Shown one piece after another: positions 31,785 to 44,900 of a DNA stretch of 64,000 nucleotides; the first letter of the stretch is position 1; each line of letters opens with the position of its first letter. The notes under the pieces are model-generated. The model ran no database searches and was not told the origin of the DNA. It worked only from the letters and a program-made list of their open reading frames with translations. The position numbers and the translations under genes are program-made. Source of the DNA: Spirometra erinaceieuropaei (Eukaryota > Platyhelminthes > Cestoda > Diphyllobothriidea > Diphyllobothriidae); contig CACRXP010000048.1 in NCBI GenBank assembly GCA_902702965.1, forward strand, positions 712,994 to 776,993. Direction: 5' to 3'.

Positions 31785-32800
31785 ATCCTTCCTAATCAAA
31801 AACACATTTCAGAAGTTCGGCAAACATTTCTTTGGTTCTGTTGAGCAAAGTACGTTTACTAAAATTGATTAACCTGAACATGATAATTATTAGTGAACAA
31901 TCACACCTATAAGTTTACAGTGGTATCGGAAGTTTTATTAACTGCAATGGACTAATTATTTGTCCGTGGACAAATATGAAGCGTTTTCTCTTTAGATCGG
32001 CAGGTATACATGTTGTCTCTATATCGTGGCTCTACTTTAGTACACAGATGGTACGCAAGCTGATAGGTCAGTTTTGCGGACATCAGTACTTCAGTTTAAT
32101 TTGATGTAAAAGCTTAAAGATAATGTTTGATAATCCAAGGCGTAGTGAGAGCATGTACTTCAACCATATATAAAAAGGTGCTTGCTAGTGTGTGCAATGT
32201 CACAGCTTCAGACTCGTAACGAAAATAAATTTCGGTTGTCCGAGTGCACACATAGCTGCTCCTAATAAAGTACTTACTGAAGTTAACCACCGACGATGCT
32301 GACGTTACATGTTGCATGCGTGGAATCATGTCTACTCAAGTCAACCATATCTCAATGTGATTTCAACATTTTCTTCAAGTACAGATTAATGCCATTTGAA
32401 GATTAGGTTTAGATCATAAGTATTTGCTCAGACTCAACGGACGGTCTTGTCGGTAGAAAAAAACGCAATGTTACGCTACAAGTGGGGTTATGTTCTAATC
32501 TGTGTTTCACCATTGGCGATGTTGCATATGAGTACTTGAAACAGTCACTGCTGGATTTTCGCTCTCTGGATAAGCTGGCAGTTTTTAAAGATGAGAATGT
32601 ATCACAGGGACTACCGTGCCATGGACTCAATGGCACAGTCGATGCCAACTATGAGGTGCTTTAGCACATCCAATCCATTCAACCTGGAGAAATAATTTAT
32701 GAATTAAAGTACAGTGAGTGCCCGATATCATGAAATGTTGGCTGAAATTCTGAAATGCGTTTTCGATTAGGAAGAATTACTTGGTCGCGGTTGTAAAACT
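31785..32800. repeat. Inverted-repeat-flanked interval (G module 31,785, A module 32,725)
   Basis: The left end reads TTAATCCTTCCTAATCAAAA, CACATTTCAGAAGTTCGG and AAACATTTC. The right end reads CATGAAATGTTGGCTGAAAT, TCTGAAATGCGTTTTCGATTAG and GAAGAATTACTTGG, which is its reverse complement with some mismatches. The 60-codon frame at 32,482-32,664 within it is not recognised. The left end marks the last base matched to copy 2 before the window edge. Confidence 0.5.
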
Positions 32801-33559
32801 GATTATCCTAAGGCATATTCTTATAACATTTCGGACTTTGCAGGATGTCGGCTTTTAAATCCACTTGTTTTTAATGTCCTGTAGAAAGCGTGCTCGGTAA
32901 AAATGACTACATAATTAGCATGCTTTTTCCCATTGATGTTTGATGGTCTTGCAAATTCAAATATATTTTATAGAAACCATAAACAAAATATGCTTTCTTT
33001 AAACAGTCAATAGACAATCACGTCTTCCTTATATTTTTTCCCCGGTATGAATTGAAAACAAGCATGTACAACAAAATTTATTGCGGTCAATAAATTTCGT
33101 GACGGCTTTTCAACTGCAGCCCGTCTCTGCATAAAATTGCTATCGAATGAAAGCGCACAGCACTAGGAATTTTTACAGAATAACAGTGCATAAGAGCAAA
33201 GACAAGGTTCAAGTCAATGAAAAATCAGATAAGACGTCCACATAAGCGGCATATAGGAATGAGGAAGACGAAATGTTAACAACAAATCACAGTCAGGGGA
33301 AATTAGAGGCGTGAGATTACCAGGGCAATTGCAGATTGATCACGTGATATAACTGCTTGCACAGGTCTGGTTTCTACCTCCGTATGTAAGCTGCTTCCAA
33401 ATAACGCAAGGTTCGACTTGTATGCGCTCGGACAAGAATTCGAAAAGATGCTCTCGTGTTGACAACATGATCGTTATCTAACAGGTGTTTCGTCATAGAC
33501 AAACGGCAGGGTTTTGTTTTCCTGTTTTCTTAAAGTTACAACAAAATCTTATGTCCAAA

Positions 33560-36500
33560 TTGCAGTTGTGCTAATACTAAGGATCTAATATTCACCTACC
33601 TTAAGCCTTCCATACAAGAAAATTAGACATTTACTTACGTTATTAAGGAAATCTCAGATAGGTTTCCATATATTTTAATATGAACATAGATCACGTCGTG
33701 CTATTCAAGAGCAGTGTTTTTGAATGGACAGATATGCCTCCGTATGAATAAACATTTTATTAATCTGGAAATGTTTAACGATTTAAAATGCATTCTAGTA
33801 CGAATGAAGTCAGATAGCATCTCATAAATGCTCCTGTATCTGGGACCAAATGTGTTATCAGTGGTTGTGCACAAACTATTTCTCACAGAATCCGATGAAA
33901 GCAGACTTAAACTGATTTCGCAATCACGCCTGCCCGTCGATGAGGCGATTTTATGGGAAAGTGAACTTCATCTCATTCACTACTAAGGCATTTTTCCTGA
34001 GTAGGCCGGTGTCCATATGCGTTGCTATACTTGGGCTAACTTGATCTAATTTTCCACGGCTGACAACTCCTCACTGGTTGTCAGTATATTATAATTAGTC
34101 TTGGCGGGATCCTTCTATTATGTGAAGAAATAGGGGAGCAGTTTACGGTGGAAACAGTCCCTCGTGTAAGCTGCCTTCGCAAACCCTAGGCGTGAATAAA
34201 TAATGAAGAATTCCAAGAAAGTGTCAAAATGCGTCAACTCAACTCGCCATGCAATGCTTGAATAATTAAGGACTTTGAGAGGTCGTATTCAATTGGATGG
34301 TTACGATACTGTATGGATAGACATATAGTAGCTTTCAAAATACCTTATATCTATCTTAAGGTAAAAGCGCAACCTCCACCAAGGTATAAACCAATTATGC
34401 GGTCATTTTACTCAACTCAGTCGTAAATACTCCCATTCAAATGTCAGCATCCCTGCGTGACTGGACGATGTTGAAATTACAATTCCATCAAGTAGCCACT
34501 GATACTCAGAGACATACTTCAACATTTCATGCAAGAAGGTCTACTTTGCTCGAAACTGCGCATTGCATAATGTGGTCAATTTCCAGCGTTCGTCATTGTC
34601 AATCCAGTAAAAGCTTACAGTTCCTGATCCAAACTGTCATCGTAGACGGAGAATTCTAAGAGGGTATATAAATGCCCCACTTAAACTGGCCATGAAATGC
34701 TCAAACAATTGTTGACTCCAAGGACCTAAATATTAGAATTCCTATGCAAAGTATAGTTCGATGTTGGCACGCTTATGTAATTGGATATTGCATTCCTTGT
34801 GATTTATTTACATATCCTGTAATAATACAACTACTTTATTCACGAAACATATGATACTTTTAAAAGATGAAGCGCAATTTTAACTTAATTGCTTTATTAT
34901 TTCTAAAGCCCTAAAGCTTTAGTACAAGTGAGTAAATCTTGTTTGCATATGAGTAAAAAGCAGGAACATTAGGTTGGAAATAGTTGAATGGTATTTTCTA
35001 CGATTTCCAGAGGATAATATGGGACATGCAAATTTCATTTAGATGCAAAAGATTAGTCTGACAAATACAGATATATCGGAAATAAAAGCAACTTACCTTG
35101 CTTTAAATTTCGAAGACATTAACGTGCGAACTTTGAGTTAACTATTCAGAACTAAAGTTGATATGAATATTTGACCCGAAATTAATCATTAAGGAGTAAA
35201 CAACGTATTGGAAACTCAATACCGTAGGTCAGCATTGATGTCAAATACGGTTTATAAAATTTCACGAAGAATGCCCAATATTTCATGAGTGGAATTACTA
35301 AGTGTTAACTACGATACTGTATGAATGGGCCTTTCACAGTATTAAAATACTGCACATTTATTGTAAAGAAAAACCCAACATTCCTTGGAGTAAGCACTTA
35401 TTAAGCAACCGTTGTACCAAACTCGGTCAAAATGAGTCCAATTCAAATGTCAGTACCGTAGCATGATTGAAACCTGGTAAATCTCCGCTGCATGCTAGTT
35501 AAACATGCTGTGATAACAACAAAACCTTGCTAAGCAAACACACATTTCAGCATATTAGTTAACATTTCATGTATTATGTCGCTATAAAATCAACATTGCA
35601 ACCGCTACATAGTAATCCTTCCTAATTGAAAACGCATTTCGGAAATTCGGTCCACATTTCATGAGAACGGTCACTCACTGTATCTCAACATCGAACTTAA
35701 CATTATATGCGACTCCACCGATCCAGTTGCTGACTACTTCATATTTCCCCACTAATAATATTGTCAAGAAACTTGTTCTGTTATAATCTGCAAAATCTTA
35801 CATTTGAATAATTTTTACTGAAGGTCTCTTTTTGATGGCGTATAATATAGAAAGGCAAAATTTGTCCTTGGCCTTAATTAAGACAGATTTTCAGTGGGCC
35901 ATGGGTCTAAAATAATTGAGAATGTTTTGCAAATAGTTAATATTTGCCTCTAAAATGACCAAAATTTTTCTAGATCGGAGTCCGATGGGTGTTTTCGGAA
36001 ATGTGCACGTGTATGTCATGGCCACACACTCTAGTTATCAATATTGAAGTCCTGTTATCAGGCCTAGCTGCAGGCACATGCCGCGAAAATCGTGATCCGT
36101 GCCGTTCCTCATATTATAGATCTTGTGTAAAATACCGGTGAGTAACTTATTGACCAGCAGCTGTGGTGGTACGTCTAGGTGGAGTTTTTGTCCTGTCAAC
36201 TATCTGCGTCCTCTGCCACCGCCGGTCATCTTGCCTCTTTGGTAACATCGGTTCCAAGTTGGCGGAAGTCGAGGCTGCGGTAGATCCTGCAGTAGCATTC
36301 TAAAACTAAAAACTGCCTCAAATGCTAGTTACTGTTCCTGTACTCATCCTGCTGTGGATCACACGCTGAACATCGTCGTCAGTGGCGGGGGAATCGGTCA
36401 CAATACTCAGCGCATTTGCAGTAGGATTAGCATAGAATATATGGAAGGTAAAATCTCCTGATGCATACGATTTTCGCAGAGTAAAGATGACGCATGTTGC

Positions 36501-38800
36501 GGTTTGAATCTATTGCCGATAAAGACAACGTGAAGGTATTACACAATTCTGACTTCTGACTCATGATCAATATTCCAGCTTCGTTTGAACCATTCAGAGG
36601 GAAATTAAGAAGCACCTCTCAGATAGAGTTATCATGCGGATTTCGAAATACGTCAACGGGATTCGTATTAAGCTGTAAATCATTTTTAAAGATTAGAATT
36701 AACGAGGTGTTAAGGTTCCTGAGTACCCGCCAGCAATTTTCTTGTTGACGTTGAGAGTTAATGTTGAGTGATAATATCTTAGAGCCGTGTTCGTCAAAAA
36801 AACGGTCACTAACCAGCATATTTTTAACTGAATCTTACCCATCATGTCTTCGCAGACGGTCTGCTCCTGAAGGGTTTGATAAAGTTTAGTGAGAGCACAA
36901 AATAAAAACTTTGTTATTTTGTCCTTTAAGCTATGCAACGCATGATCTACTGTAGGTGAGGCCACTCATGAAATGTCGACATAAATTCCGAATGCATTTT
37001 CAATTCGAAAAGATGAATTAATTAGGGTTGTTAAACTAGTCAGTTTGCAACATTATTTTATAATACTTTAATTACAGCTAAGTACCTCCTTCCGAATGAA
37101 CTTCCATCTGTTTGCATGCAAATGTATACTATGCACAAAATGACATAAAATGACAACACAGTTTGCATTAATTTTTCTCATAGACTTTCGGTGCCCCTAA
37201 CAGTCTAATTTTATTCCATGGTAAACATATAGGAACAATATCAATTTTTTTGCCGATACCGTAGTAAACCACGTCTAGCTCCAATACTATACTCGAAGCA
37301 AGAGCATAATTCGGTTTTCAAATACCTTTCAGGTTCCAAAATCATTTTGAACCCGCTCTATTCTTACACTTGGATTCAGATTTTCCAAACTACAAGCCGT
37401 ATATTTTCACCGAACGGATAACCGCACATTTCCATATGATAATTAAGTGGGGCAAATAGTGTTAGTACAATTTAACAGTGGATTTAAGCCATATTATTAA
37501 CATTACAAACTGCATTGGTAAATGTATAGACATGCCAATTTATGAACTGCCATTTCGAGTTATTTAAAAATCCAGCAATTAGATAATTTTCTAAGCAGAT
37601 ATTATGTTTTTGAGGAATACTCAGATAGGGTTTCTAAAATTTTACAGTAAATATAGATCATGTCGGGCTCTCCAAAGCAGCATTATTGTATGGATTGATA
37701 TGTGTCTGTATAAATGGACATTTTTTCAATCATAAAATGTCTAAAGATTGAACACATATTCTAATCCGACAGGTATCCTACTAACTCTCAAATAAAATCG
37801 GTCAGAAATAGCCCCCACACCAATGTCAATAAACAAACGTGCTGCATGATTATTAAACATACAGTTTTAACAAAAGCCTTGGTAATCCAAGACGTATTTC
37901 AGCAAATTAGTTAACTTTGCATGGATTATGCCGCAAGCTAATCAATTTTGCAACCGCCCTGGGTGCTCCTGCCTACACGAAAACGCATTTAGAATTACAA
38001 CTAAAGTTTCGCGAGATTACTCACTCCCTGTATTTCAACATCAAAGTTAACGCAACATGAGACAACATACATTTAGTTGCTGTGTACTTTGTATTTCCCA
38101 ATAAATGAGGTTAAACACAGAGTGTTTCTGTTCTAATTGCAGTGTGTGTCCCTAAAATGATCGCCGTAGATGCAGTATAATAAAATGTGTCTAGATCGAC
38201 GTCCGGCGGGTGTATCGGAAATGTGCACCTGCATGTCATGGACACACATTAAAGTTATCAACATTGAGGTTTTGTTCTCAGGCCTAGCTGCAGACGCATG
38301 CCGCGCCAATCGGGGCCCATGCCGATCCTCATATTGTATTTCTTGTGTAAAATTCCTGTCAAAATATGTTACTGACCAGCTGATATGGTGGTACATCTAG
38401 CTGATGGTTTGCCCCTTTCAACTATCAGCGTCCTCCACCACCTCCGTTCATCTTACCTTTTTAATGATACCGGATACAGGCGAGGCAAACGGCGAGGGTG
38501 CGGTAGATGCTAAAACTAAAACCTGCCTCTATTGCAATTTCCAGTTCCTGCTCTCGTCCAGCTGTGAATCACACGGTAGCAACGACGATCAACTTGGTCT
38601 CAATACTCATTACGTTAACGGTACAGATAGCATTAATGCTATGAAAGGTAACATCTCGTCATGCTGACACATTTCGCAAAATCAAGATGTCATCTGTTGG
38701 GGATGAAGTCAATGTAGAATTATGACTTAGACGTTTGATGCAAATTTCAACTTTTGTCGAACCATACAGAGGTAAATTAAAAAAACACCCTTCAGGCATA
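33560..38800 (+). repeat. Highly diverged long tandem repeat, unit about 2.2-2.4 kb
   Basis: Blocks recur in the same order. Block G (AACGCATTTCGGAAATTCGG) is at 35,620 and, diverged, at 37,982. The GC-richer R3 core (CTAGATCG, CGGAAATGTGCAC, TCAGGCCTAGCTGCAG, CATGCCGCG, TCCTCATATT, TCTTGTGTAAAAT) spans 35,970-36,630 and 38,190-38,790. Further blocks (AATTCAAATGTCAG at 34,436 and 35,440; GATACTGTATG at 34,305 and 35,315) extend the array leftward. Frames of 61-88 codons inside are not conserved between units and are not called. Confidence 0.7.
37080..37630 (+). repeat. Dispersed repeat R1, plus orientation, within the tandem array
   Basis: Contains CATCTGTTTGCATGCAAATG, TTCGGTGCCCCTAACAGTCT, ATAATTCGGTTTTCAAATAC, CCAAACTACAAGCCGTATAT, AACAGTGGATTTAAGCCATA and GGTAAATGTATAGACATG. 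It is among the better-preserved plus-strand copies, useful for a consensus. Confidence 0.65.
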
Positions 38801-40471
38801 CTTAAATTATGATATTTTAGCGTTGAGGAACAGTTGTGAAGAGCTCTCAGATGAGCATGTCTTCGGACACAGTGTTACCCGTTTCTGTCGTTTAAAACTA
38901 TGAACAACAGAAAACATCCTGTCACGAAATGGAAGAAAGCTTTGAAAATCATATCAATGAGACTTATTCTATGCTGGCTAATCACGAGCTGTTTTACATT
39001 CGTTATATTCTATCTGGAAAACAATTGCGTAACTGGTAGCTCAGTTATCGTGTCTGATGTTCGCTCATAACAAACGAAAACTTTTCACCGAAAATCATCC
39101 CCCTCCCGAGTAGATAAAGCGAGTATTTTGGGCTGTCAAAATATAGAAAAACCTTATTCGCCTATGTGCAATAGATAGTTGTAAACGTTTATTTAACATG
39201 AACTATTTTAATAAGTAAGGGATATATAAAAGGCAAAAACGCCATGCCGGGTGTTAAAATAAGCATGCTTGAGCTCATTATCGAAAATCTACTAGTTACT
39301 AATGTACGTACTAGTGAACCGAATAACGAACGCATTAGTTTGTGCAAAGCCTAAATATTCCGAAAAGCGTTTAGTAAATTTCCAACAGCTCCTTTAATAT
39401 TTTCCTGAAACTTAACTTAAAATGTACAAATTACTAGCCGTCATTTACAAAATACTGAGGAAAAACATGCATGAACTAAAAGGAAGAAGGTATTGCATTT
39501 GTGTGCGTGCACAGCGTAATAATCTCCCTCCAGACCTTTATTTGCTTCTGCAAAGAAATGGACTTGAAGGCAGATTTTTAAAAGCTACCGCACAAGATGC
39601 AGTTTGATTCAAATTTATATTTAGGCTCCCTTGTACTTATGACAAATTTTTACTTCCGAAAGTCAATTATGATTATATATCCCATAATTAAATTTTTTCG
39701 TGATTTTCAACCTAATGCTATGCTATCGCGAGTTTAGGTGATTTTTAGTTATTTTGATTGGTTTACACTTTTCCTGTCAAAGATATTTGTCCTACCCTAA
39801 TGTACAGTGACATTAGTTTGTGCATACGTCAATGCAACATGCCATGCAGAGTTCTGCTGCTCATGTTATGCTTTGTCAATGGGCACTACGCCTGTTCTTC
39901 ACTACCTCGTATGTTTTACCTATGTTAATGCCTGTTTGCTCTTATTGTAACCTAGAAATTCATTGATGGCAATTAAACTACTGATTTGAATGAACATATA
40001 GATATCCAAACGTCTGTTTTGCACGAGGTGTCATTGTCTTGTTGCGATCAAATTTGTCAAGTTTCAGGCTAAATAGCACACACGTTTTCTTACTATGTAT
40101 TTAATTATTTCTTTTCCGTAAAATTGTTCCTAAGTCGTCCAACTAAAACCAGACTTTTTCCAGAATCCTCATATTGTTGGGATTCTATCTCGATAGAGCT
40201 GCTATGTACTGTTTGACATAAGTAGTGCGAAGTTACTCCCTGTCTGATCTACTAAGTTTTATAGTTGTGTGTAAATGCGGCGACAAACAATTTTTATAGG
40301 AAATAATTGATAAGAATCTAGCAGACAGTATTAATACAGCTGTCGACTCTTATCTTCGACCCGAACGCATTATTCTAATGAAATTAAATTCATTGCCCTG
40401 CAGACGTTGAGAATTGCCCGCGCGATAACGATATTATTCAAGTCGGCACTGTTTCTGCACACCTCACCAAC
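38801..40471. other. AT-rich region; possible decayed exon remnant, otherwise no gene
   Basis: A plus-strand frame at 39,422-39,607 has no recognisable homology. On the minus strand around 39,480-39,600 short strings (AVAF, then WRE...NA-x-x-SS) weakly echo exon Y, at roughly the distance expected downstream of 40,472, but with stops and an apparent deletion. Not strong enough to call. Confidence 0.3.
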
Positions 40472-40725
40472 CAAATTTATTCGCTTATTATGACAGAAGG
40501 AGAATGTAAATGCATCAGACCATCTTATAACGCCAGCCTTCCTGACAGTACACGTGTTTATAATTGTCAACCGCCCTGGCCCGTACTGTATAAGCGTTCT
40601 AGGGCCTACTCCTGTGATGTCGTCTGGAATAGTGTCATATGCACTCGGAATCAGGTATACTTTTCTCTGAAGTAGATGCCTTACATTGAAGTTCATATGG
40701 TTTATTATAAAATAGGTTACACGTA
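40472..40725 (-). pseudogene. Possible fourth copy of exon X
   Basis: A minus-strand frame open over the whole expected exon aligns to the other exon X copies over 85 codons with no net gap. It keeps LLQR at the same place as locus 3, R-x-x-IQ and R-x-FSF-like strings, and ends exactly where a GT (GTTGGT) occurs in phase 0. The AG expected at its start is missing (AA instead), the initial AW and CP are lost, and the cysteines do not match in position. I read it as an old, probably decayed relative; it could also be coincidence. Confidence 0.33.
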
Positions 40726-43379
40726 TTGTAAATCTCGACTTCATTTAGGGTGGTACGAAAAGCTATGAAATTGGGCCGGCTAAAAGTCGAGTTTTTTTCG
40801 AAATAACAAACTGGAATACGTCAACGTATGGGCCAAACATCATAGGCGTTACCAAAATACATCACGCAGACTTTCTAACAGCCGCGCAAAAATTTCTGAA
40901 TCCAAACCGACCAAAAATGCTACACAAAGGAAGAAACCGGTGATGTCCATGAGGTCTATTCCCCTCAAACCAGTGCACTGCAAAATCTAGTCACTTCCCA
41001 TCATTTAACATTGTCACTCTTGTTAAATCCCACATTATATCCTTCAGCTGCGTTTAGATAATAAAGTATTTGCATAAGGCTCTTGAGACACGTTTTATCA
41101 TTGTTTGACTCAAAGTCCTCTTTATTTAACTAGTAATGGTTAGGTAAAATGAATGATTATCAACCAGTAAGTTTACTTCCTATGTTACCAATGGCCACTT
41201 TATAAATAACATCTGCTTCAAGGGTCAATCTTCCAGTAATTTCAGTGTGGCACAATTTCTTCTGAAAATAAATTAATGTTTGTTTCGAAATATGTATCTG
41301 TCTAGAAAAATCGTAGACAGTACTTGAAGCATACATCGTGAAATAAGGATAAATTTTATTAGCGATTATACGCAAAACAGCAGTGCTTCAGAAGGATAGC
41401 GAAAGCATAAAGCATAGCAGACTAAACTTCAAAATTTTACAATAGCGATTCGGTGTAAAGTAAGAATGTTTTTTTGGTTGTTTAGCCATATTCTCCTGCT
41501 AATTGCGTAAAAGAGATCCTCGGAAGCCCAGGAAAAGATATGTGCAGTTATAGAAAATTCGAAAGCTTTGTAGTGACTGAACGACTATGAAGTCGGCTAC
41601 GGCAATCTGTGCTGATGCGGCGACTGAATGTCAACAAATTACTTTTGTCGAACATGTCTCCGAATATTAACAATTACCCATATGGGCCTTTAAAGTATAA
41701 ACAGAACGAATATAAATTCCAGTTAACAAGCTTGATTTCCCTCTACATTAAACACCAACTCCTTACTGCTTTATCATCTTGTTAGCGACAAATGGACGTA
41801 GTTTGGTTTTGTCTCTCCTAAATGCAGAGTGGGTTATATTTAACTTAACCTTCTAATGAGGAATAGAGTTTGGTGTCCTATACCTAAAGGAAAATGTTAT
41901 TAAGTATAGAATAAAATTAATACGAACGGCATGCTTTTTCGCTTACATTAATTTATGATATGCTATCCGCAGCAGTATTGCTTTGAGCAGAAACACCTTC
42001 CCGGTTAGCAACCGCTGAAAAGTACCCTGATGAATAGCATGTGAATGTTTTCTCTACTGACATCAAGGATAGTGTTGAGTATGTGTTCTGTCATTGTGCT
42101 CCCGTCGAAGAAGCACTGGTACAGTATATTTATGGTCGCATGACAGCCTAGCACTTTGAAATAAAAACCCATGTATGTCACGTTTTATAGGCCTAGTGAT
42201 GTGTGAGCTGTCCAAATATGAATGACATAGGGAAACGCTAACAGTTAACTTTCGATCGGCAGCTGTTCAAATAAGTTCTCTTAAGGGTCAAATGTTAGAA
42301 TTAAATAGTAAATCACTCTTCTTAGTGGTGTAGATACGCGTATCTTTAGTAGAGTGCAGCAAATAAAATACTCTTTAGAATGCTGCCAACAATCATGCTA
42401 TTGTCTAAACCGAAATTCCCGGCGAACGTTACTAGAGAGAATGCAATTTGTACAGTTGGCATCGGAGTTCAGAGGAACCGTTTCCATACGCTCAAAATCG
42501 GTATAATGTGCATATGGGAGAGAAGGAAACCATTACTGTGGGCATCAATTTGTTTGAACTCGAGATTTCGTCGTTGGTGTCTCTGACATATGGCTTCTGC
42601 GATGAAAGCAGAATCACTTTCGGAGTTGAAAGATCCCTGTTATGTTGTGATAGATTGGCTATATTGCAGGATTGTATATGCGGTTCATGTACTTCCTATA
42701 TCTGTCCGACAGACGTTGACAAAATTGGATTGCGAGACCATTTATAAATTTACAGGGAGAGAGGATGAAGCATAGGAGGAACTACTACGAACCACTTAAT
42801 GCTAATGGTAACCAAAGCTCAATCTTTGATACACCAACGAATCAGGCAATGCACACATTATATTAAATATGCATGTTCCCGCAGTCTGAACGTTCGCTTA
42901 AAAATCTTGCCAAATAACAACGAGCACTTTCCCGATATATCTGTGTAAAAACTTGAACAGGATCATCAACACTTTGTACTTTTACTAGAAATCCTTTCTT
43001 CATACATTTAGCAGCTGACATATTCCGTTCCATTTTTATAAAAACTTTCTTTATACGTTTTTAGTATAGCGGATAACTAAGTTGCACAAATGCCAGGTTA
43101 CTTCAGTTACGACAGGATTTTCGCTATCAATGACCCCTGTAATTCATAATATGTAAAGGCCGCAGTCGGCAAAAGTGACAATTGAAAAAGTGCAAAAGAG
43201 ATTTACTGATATTTGATATCGTTGTAAATTTAAATGCGTTTCCTTCAAGGCACGCATAAAGGTATACATTAACGCATCCTTTTCAATTCTGATGTTACAA
43301 GAGAGGTATATATTTGGTTTGCATAATGTGTGTAACCATAACATTTCAGGCTTTTAGCACATGCTGTCAAGTAATATCC
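40726..43379. other. AT-rich region, no gene recognised
   Basis: Overlapping plus-strand frames at 42,380-42,775 lie in somewhat GC-richer sequence, but all three frames are open for a while and none shows a known motif or conserved counterpart. Nothing else of note. Confidence 0.4.
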
Positions 43380-43798
43380 GTTACGGTATTGCCGACAACC
43401 GTCATGGCTATGTCCGGTAAACTTGTGTTAAGGCCGCACTACCTCAAAGCGATCCTTTCCATGCACGCTGACCTGAAGACACACGACCGACTTTACCTCG
43501 GAGCGCACTGCGCTCACATGATCGCAGCGGCCCATGCGGCCACTTTAACGCATCTTTCTCCTGCCACCACAACATGAACCACATAAACACCACACCTCAG
43601 CGAGTGCAACAAACACCGAACCTACAAAATTGGCTGCTACCACTGTTTCTAGGACTCTCAGGCAGGACTTCGCGAAGAAAACACCGGCCCTCATTTTGCC
43701 AACATCTTCTGCCACCAGGGATGATAACCCTTAATTCTGTATACAACAAACCACTCATTCTGGCCGCTTTATATCATCTGTTTACAAGAGGGGATTAG
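43380..43798 (+). other. GC-richer patch with consecutive open frames, unrecognised
   Basis: Base composition changes visibly here (CCGCACTACCTCAAAGCGAT and following), and two plus-strand frames, to 43,577 and from 43,574 to 43,798, abut. The residues are alanine-, histidine- and threonine-rich early (HAATLTHLSPATTT) with no recognisable domain. It could be an unidentified exon or a fragment of a GC-richer mobile element. No repeat partner was found in this window. Confidence 0.25.
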
Positions 43799-44519
43799 GT
43801 CCAATTTTAGCGTTCTGACAACACTCTACGTAGTTTCTGTAGGACCATTTCATCAATGTTTCTCAAGAAGTGTAAGGCCTAGTCCACATTCACTGAAGTA
43901 ACTTTCGAGTCCTGCGTTGTATTGGGAAGTGTATGCATTTTATTACAGTGAGACTATAAAATATGAAGACTATAAGCTCGAAAAACAGATGAAGGAATTT
44001 TTGGGACTCGGAACTATTCGGGAAAGCGAAAGTTCTTAAAGTCTGCATTTTCCCGTCATTGAGAACGATATTTGAAGAAGAACTAAATGACTACTCAATG
44101 TCTGCGCGAAGAAGTACATTTGATCGTAGTTTCTTAAAGATAATTTTGAAGCTAAAAGGTGATCAGGAAAGGTTTTAAAATTTAGCTTACGCATACACTC
44201 AGCTTTTACGAAGTGTGATCTTTGTACGCAGTATCAAAGAAGCCAAGTCAAAAATCACCATCGTAACATGCCTGACATATATGTGGCATTAGGCTGCGGA
44301 TGACAATTATTAATATTCTGCATATAGTAGATTGGCTAGCTCATGAATTATCAACCGAAATTCCGATATGCGATGTCTTTTAAAAAGATTACTTAAGAAG
44401 TGCTGTTAATCTTATTCATTGCAACATAACTTTTCAATAAATCGGTCACCTCGGCAAGTCTTTCGATGCAAAAAAATAGAATTATATTTAGTAAAAATAT
44501 TTACCGAAACATGATTTTT

Positions 44520-44900
44520 TTATTCGGTGGGACATTACGTATGCATAAAAATTTAATCTTCAAAAAATGAGTATAATTTGATCTATATATAAACACTCGA
44601 ACGAAGGTCTAATTCGGTGTTTATTACTTCCCGTTCCCCGAATAATTTAAAGTGGACCTGCCGTTAAGAACGCATTTAGTGGTTCCAAACTGCAAGCTGT
44701 ACATTTTTTCCGCATACGTAAATTATAAATTTCTATACTGTGTTATTGGGAGACTATATGAGGTTGATAAATTAAAGCAATGGATTGAAGACATATGATT
44801 GACTTTACAAGTGATACTGGTAAATGCAGAGACATGAAGTTTTGTGAACGTCCATTTCACGGCTTCTAAACCCTCACAACAATGGATTCATTATAATCGT
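44520..44900 (+). repeat. Dispersed repeat R1, plus orientation, diverged
   Basis: Blocks TTCCAAACTGCAAGCTG, TTTTTTCCGCATACGTAAAT, GTAAATGCAGAGACATGAAG and GAACGTCCATTTCACGGC lie in the R1 order. A G-type inverted-repeat module follows at about 45,150. Confidence 0.55.

Larger units (their letters stand above)
11397..31829 (+). repeat. Segmental duplication, copy 1
   Basis: From CTAATTCCCGTGAGATTGG at 11,397 this sequence is collinear with 46,603 onward, in the same orientation. It is matched up to 31,829 only because copy 2 then reaches the window end. The offset starts at 35,206 bp and changes at identifiable events: a 36-bp indel near 13,229, an 819-bp insertion (plus a 3-bp repeat) in copy 2 at 15,577, a 104-bp deletion in copy 2 at 19,343, and a 3.8-kb Penelope insertion in copy 1 at 19,716. 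Sampled stretches differ by about 2-4% by eye. Left of the breakpoint the two flanks are unrelated. Confidence 0.93.

Noticed and set aside
39470..39640. Minus-strand strings resembling exon Y downstream of the possible fourth exon X
   Set aside because: Stops and an apparent deletion of about 85 nt; the similarity is a few residues only, so not called as a feature.
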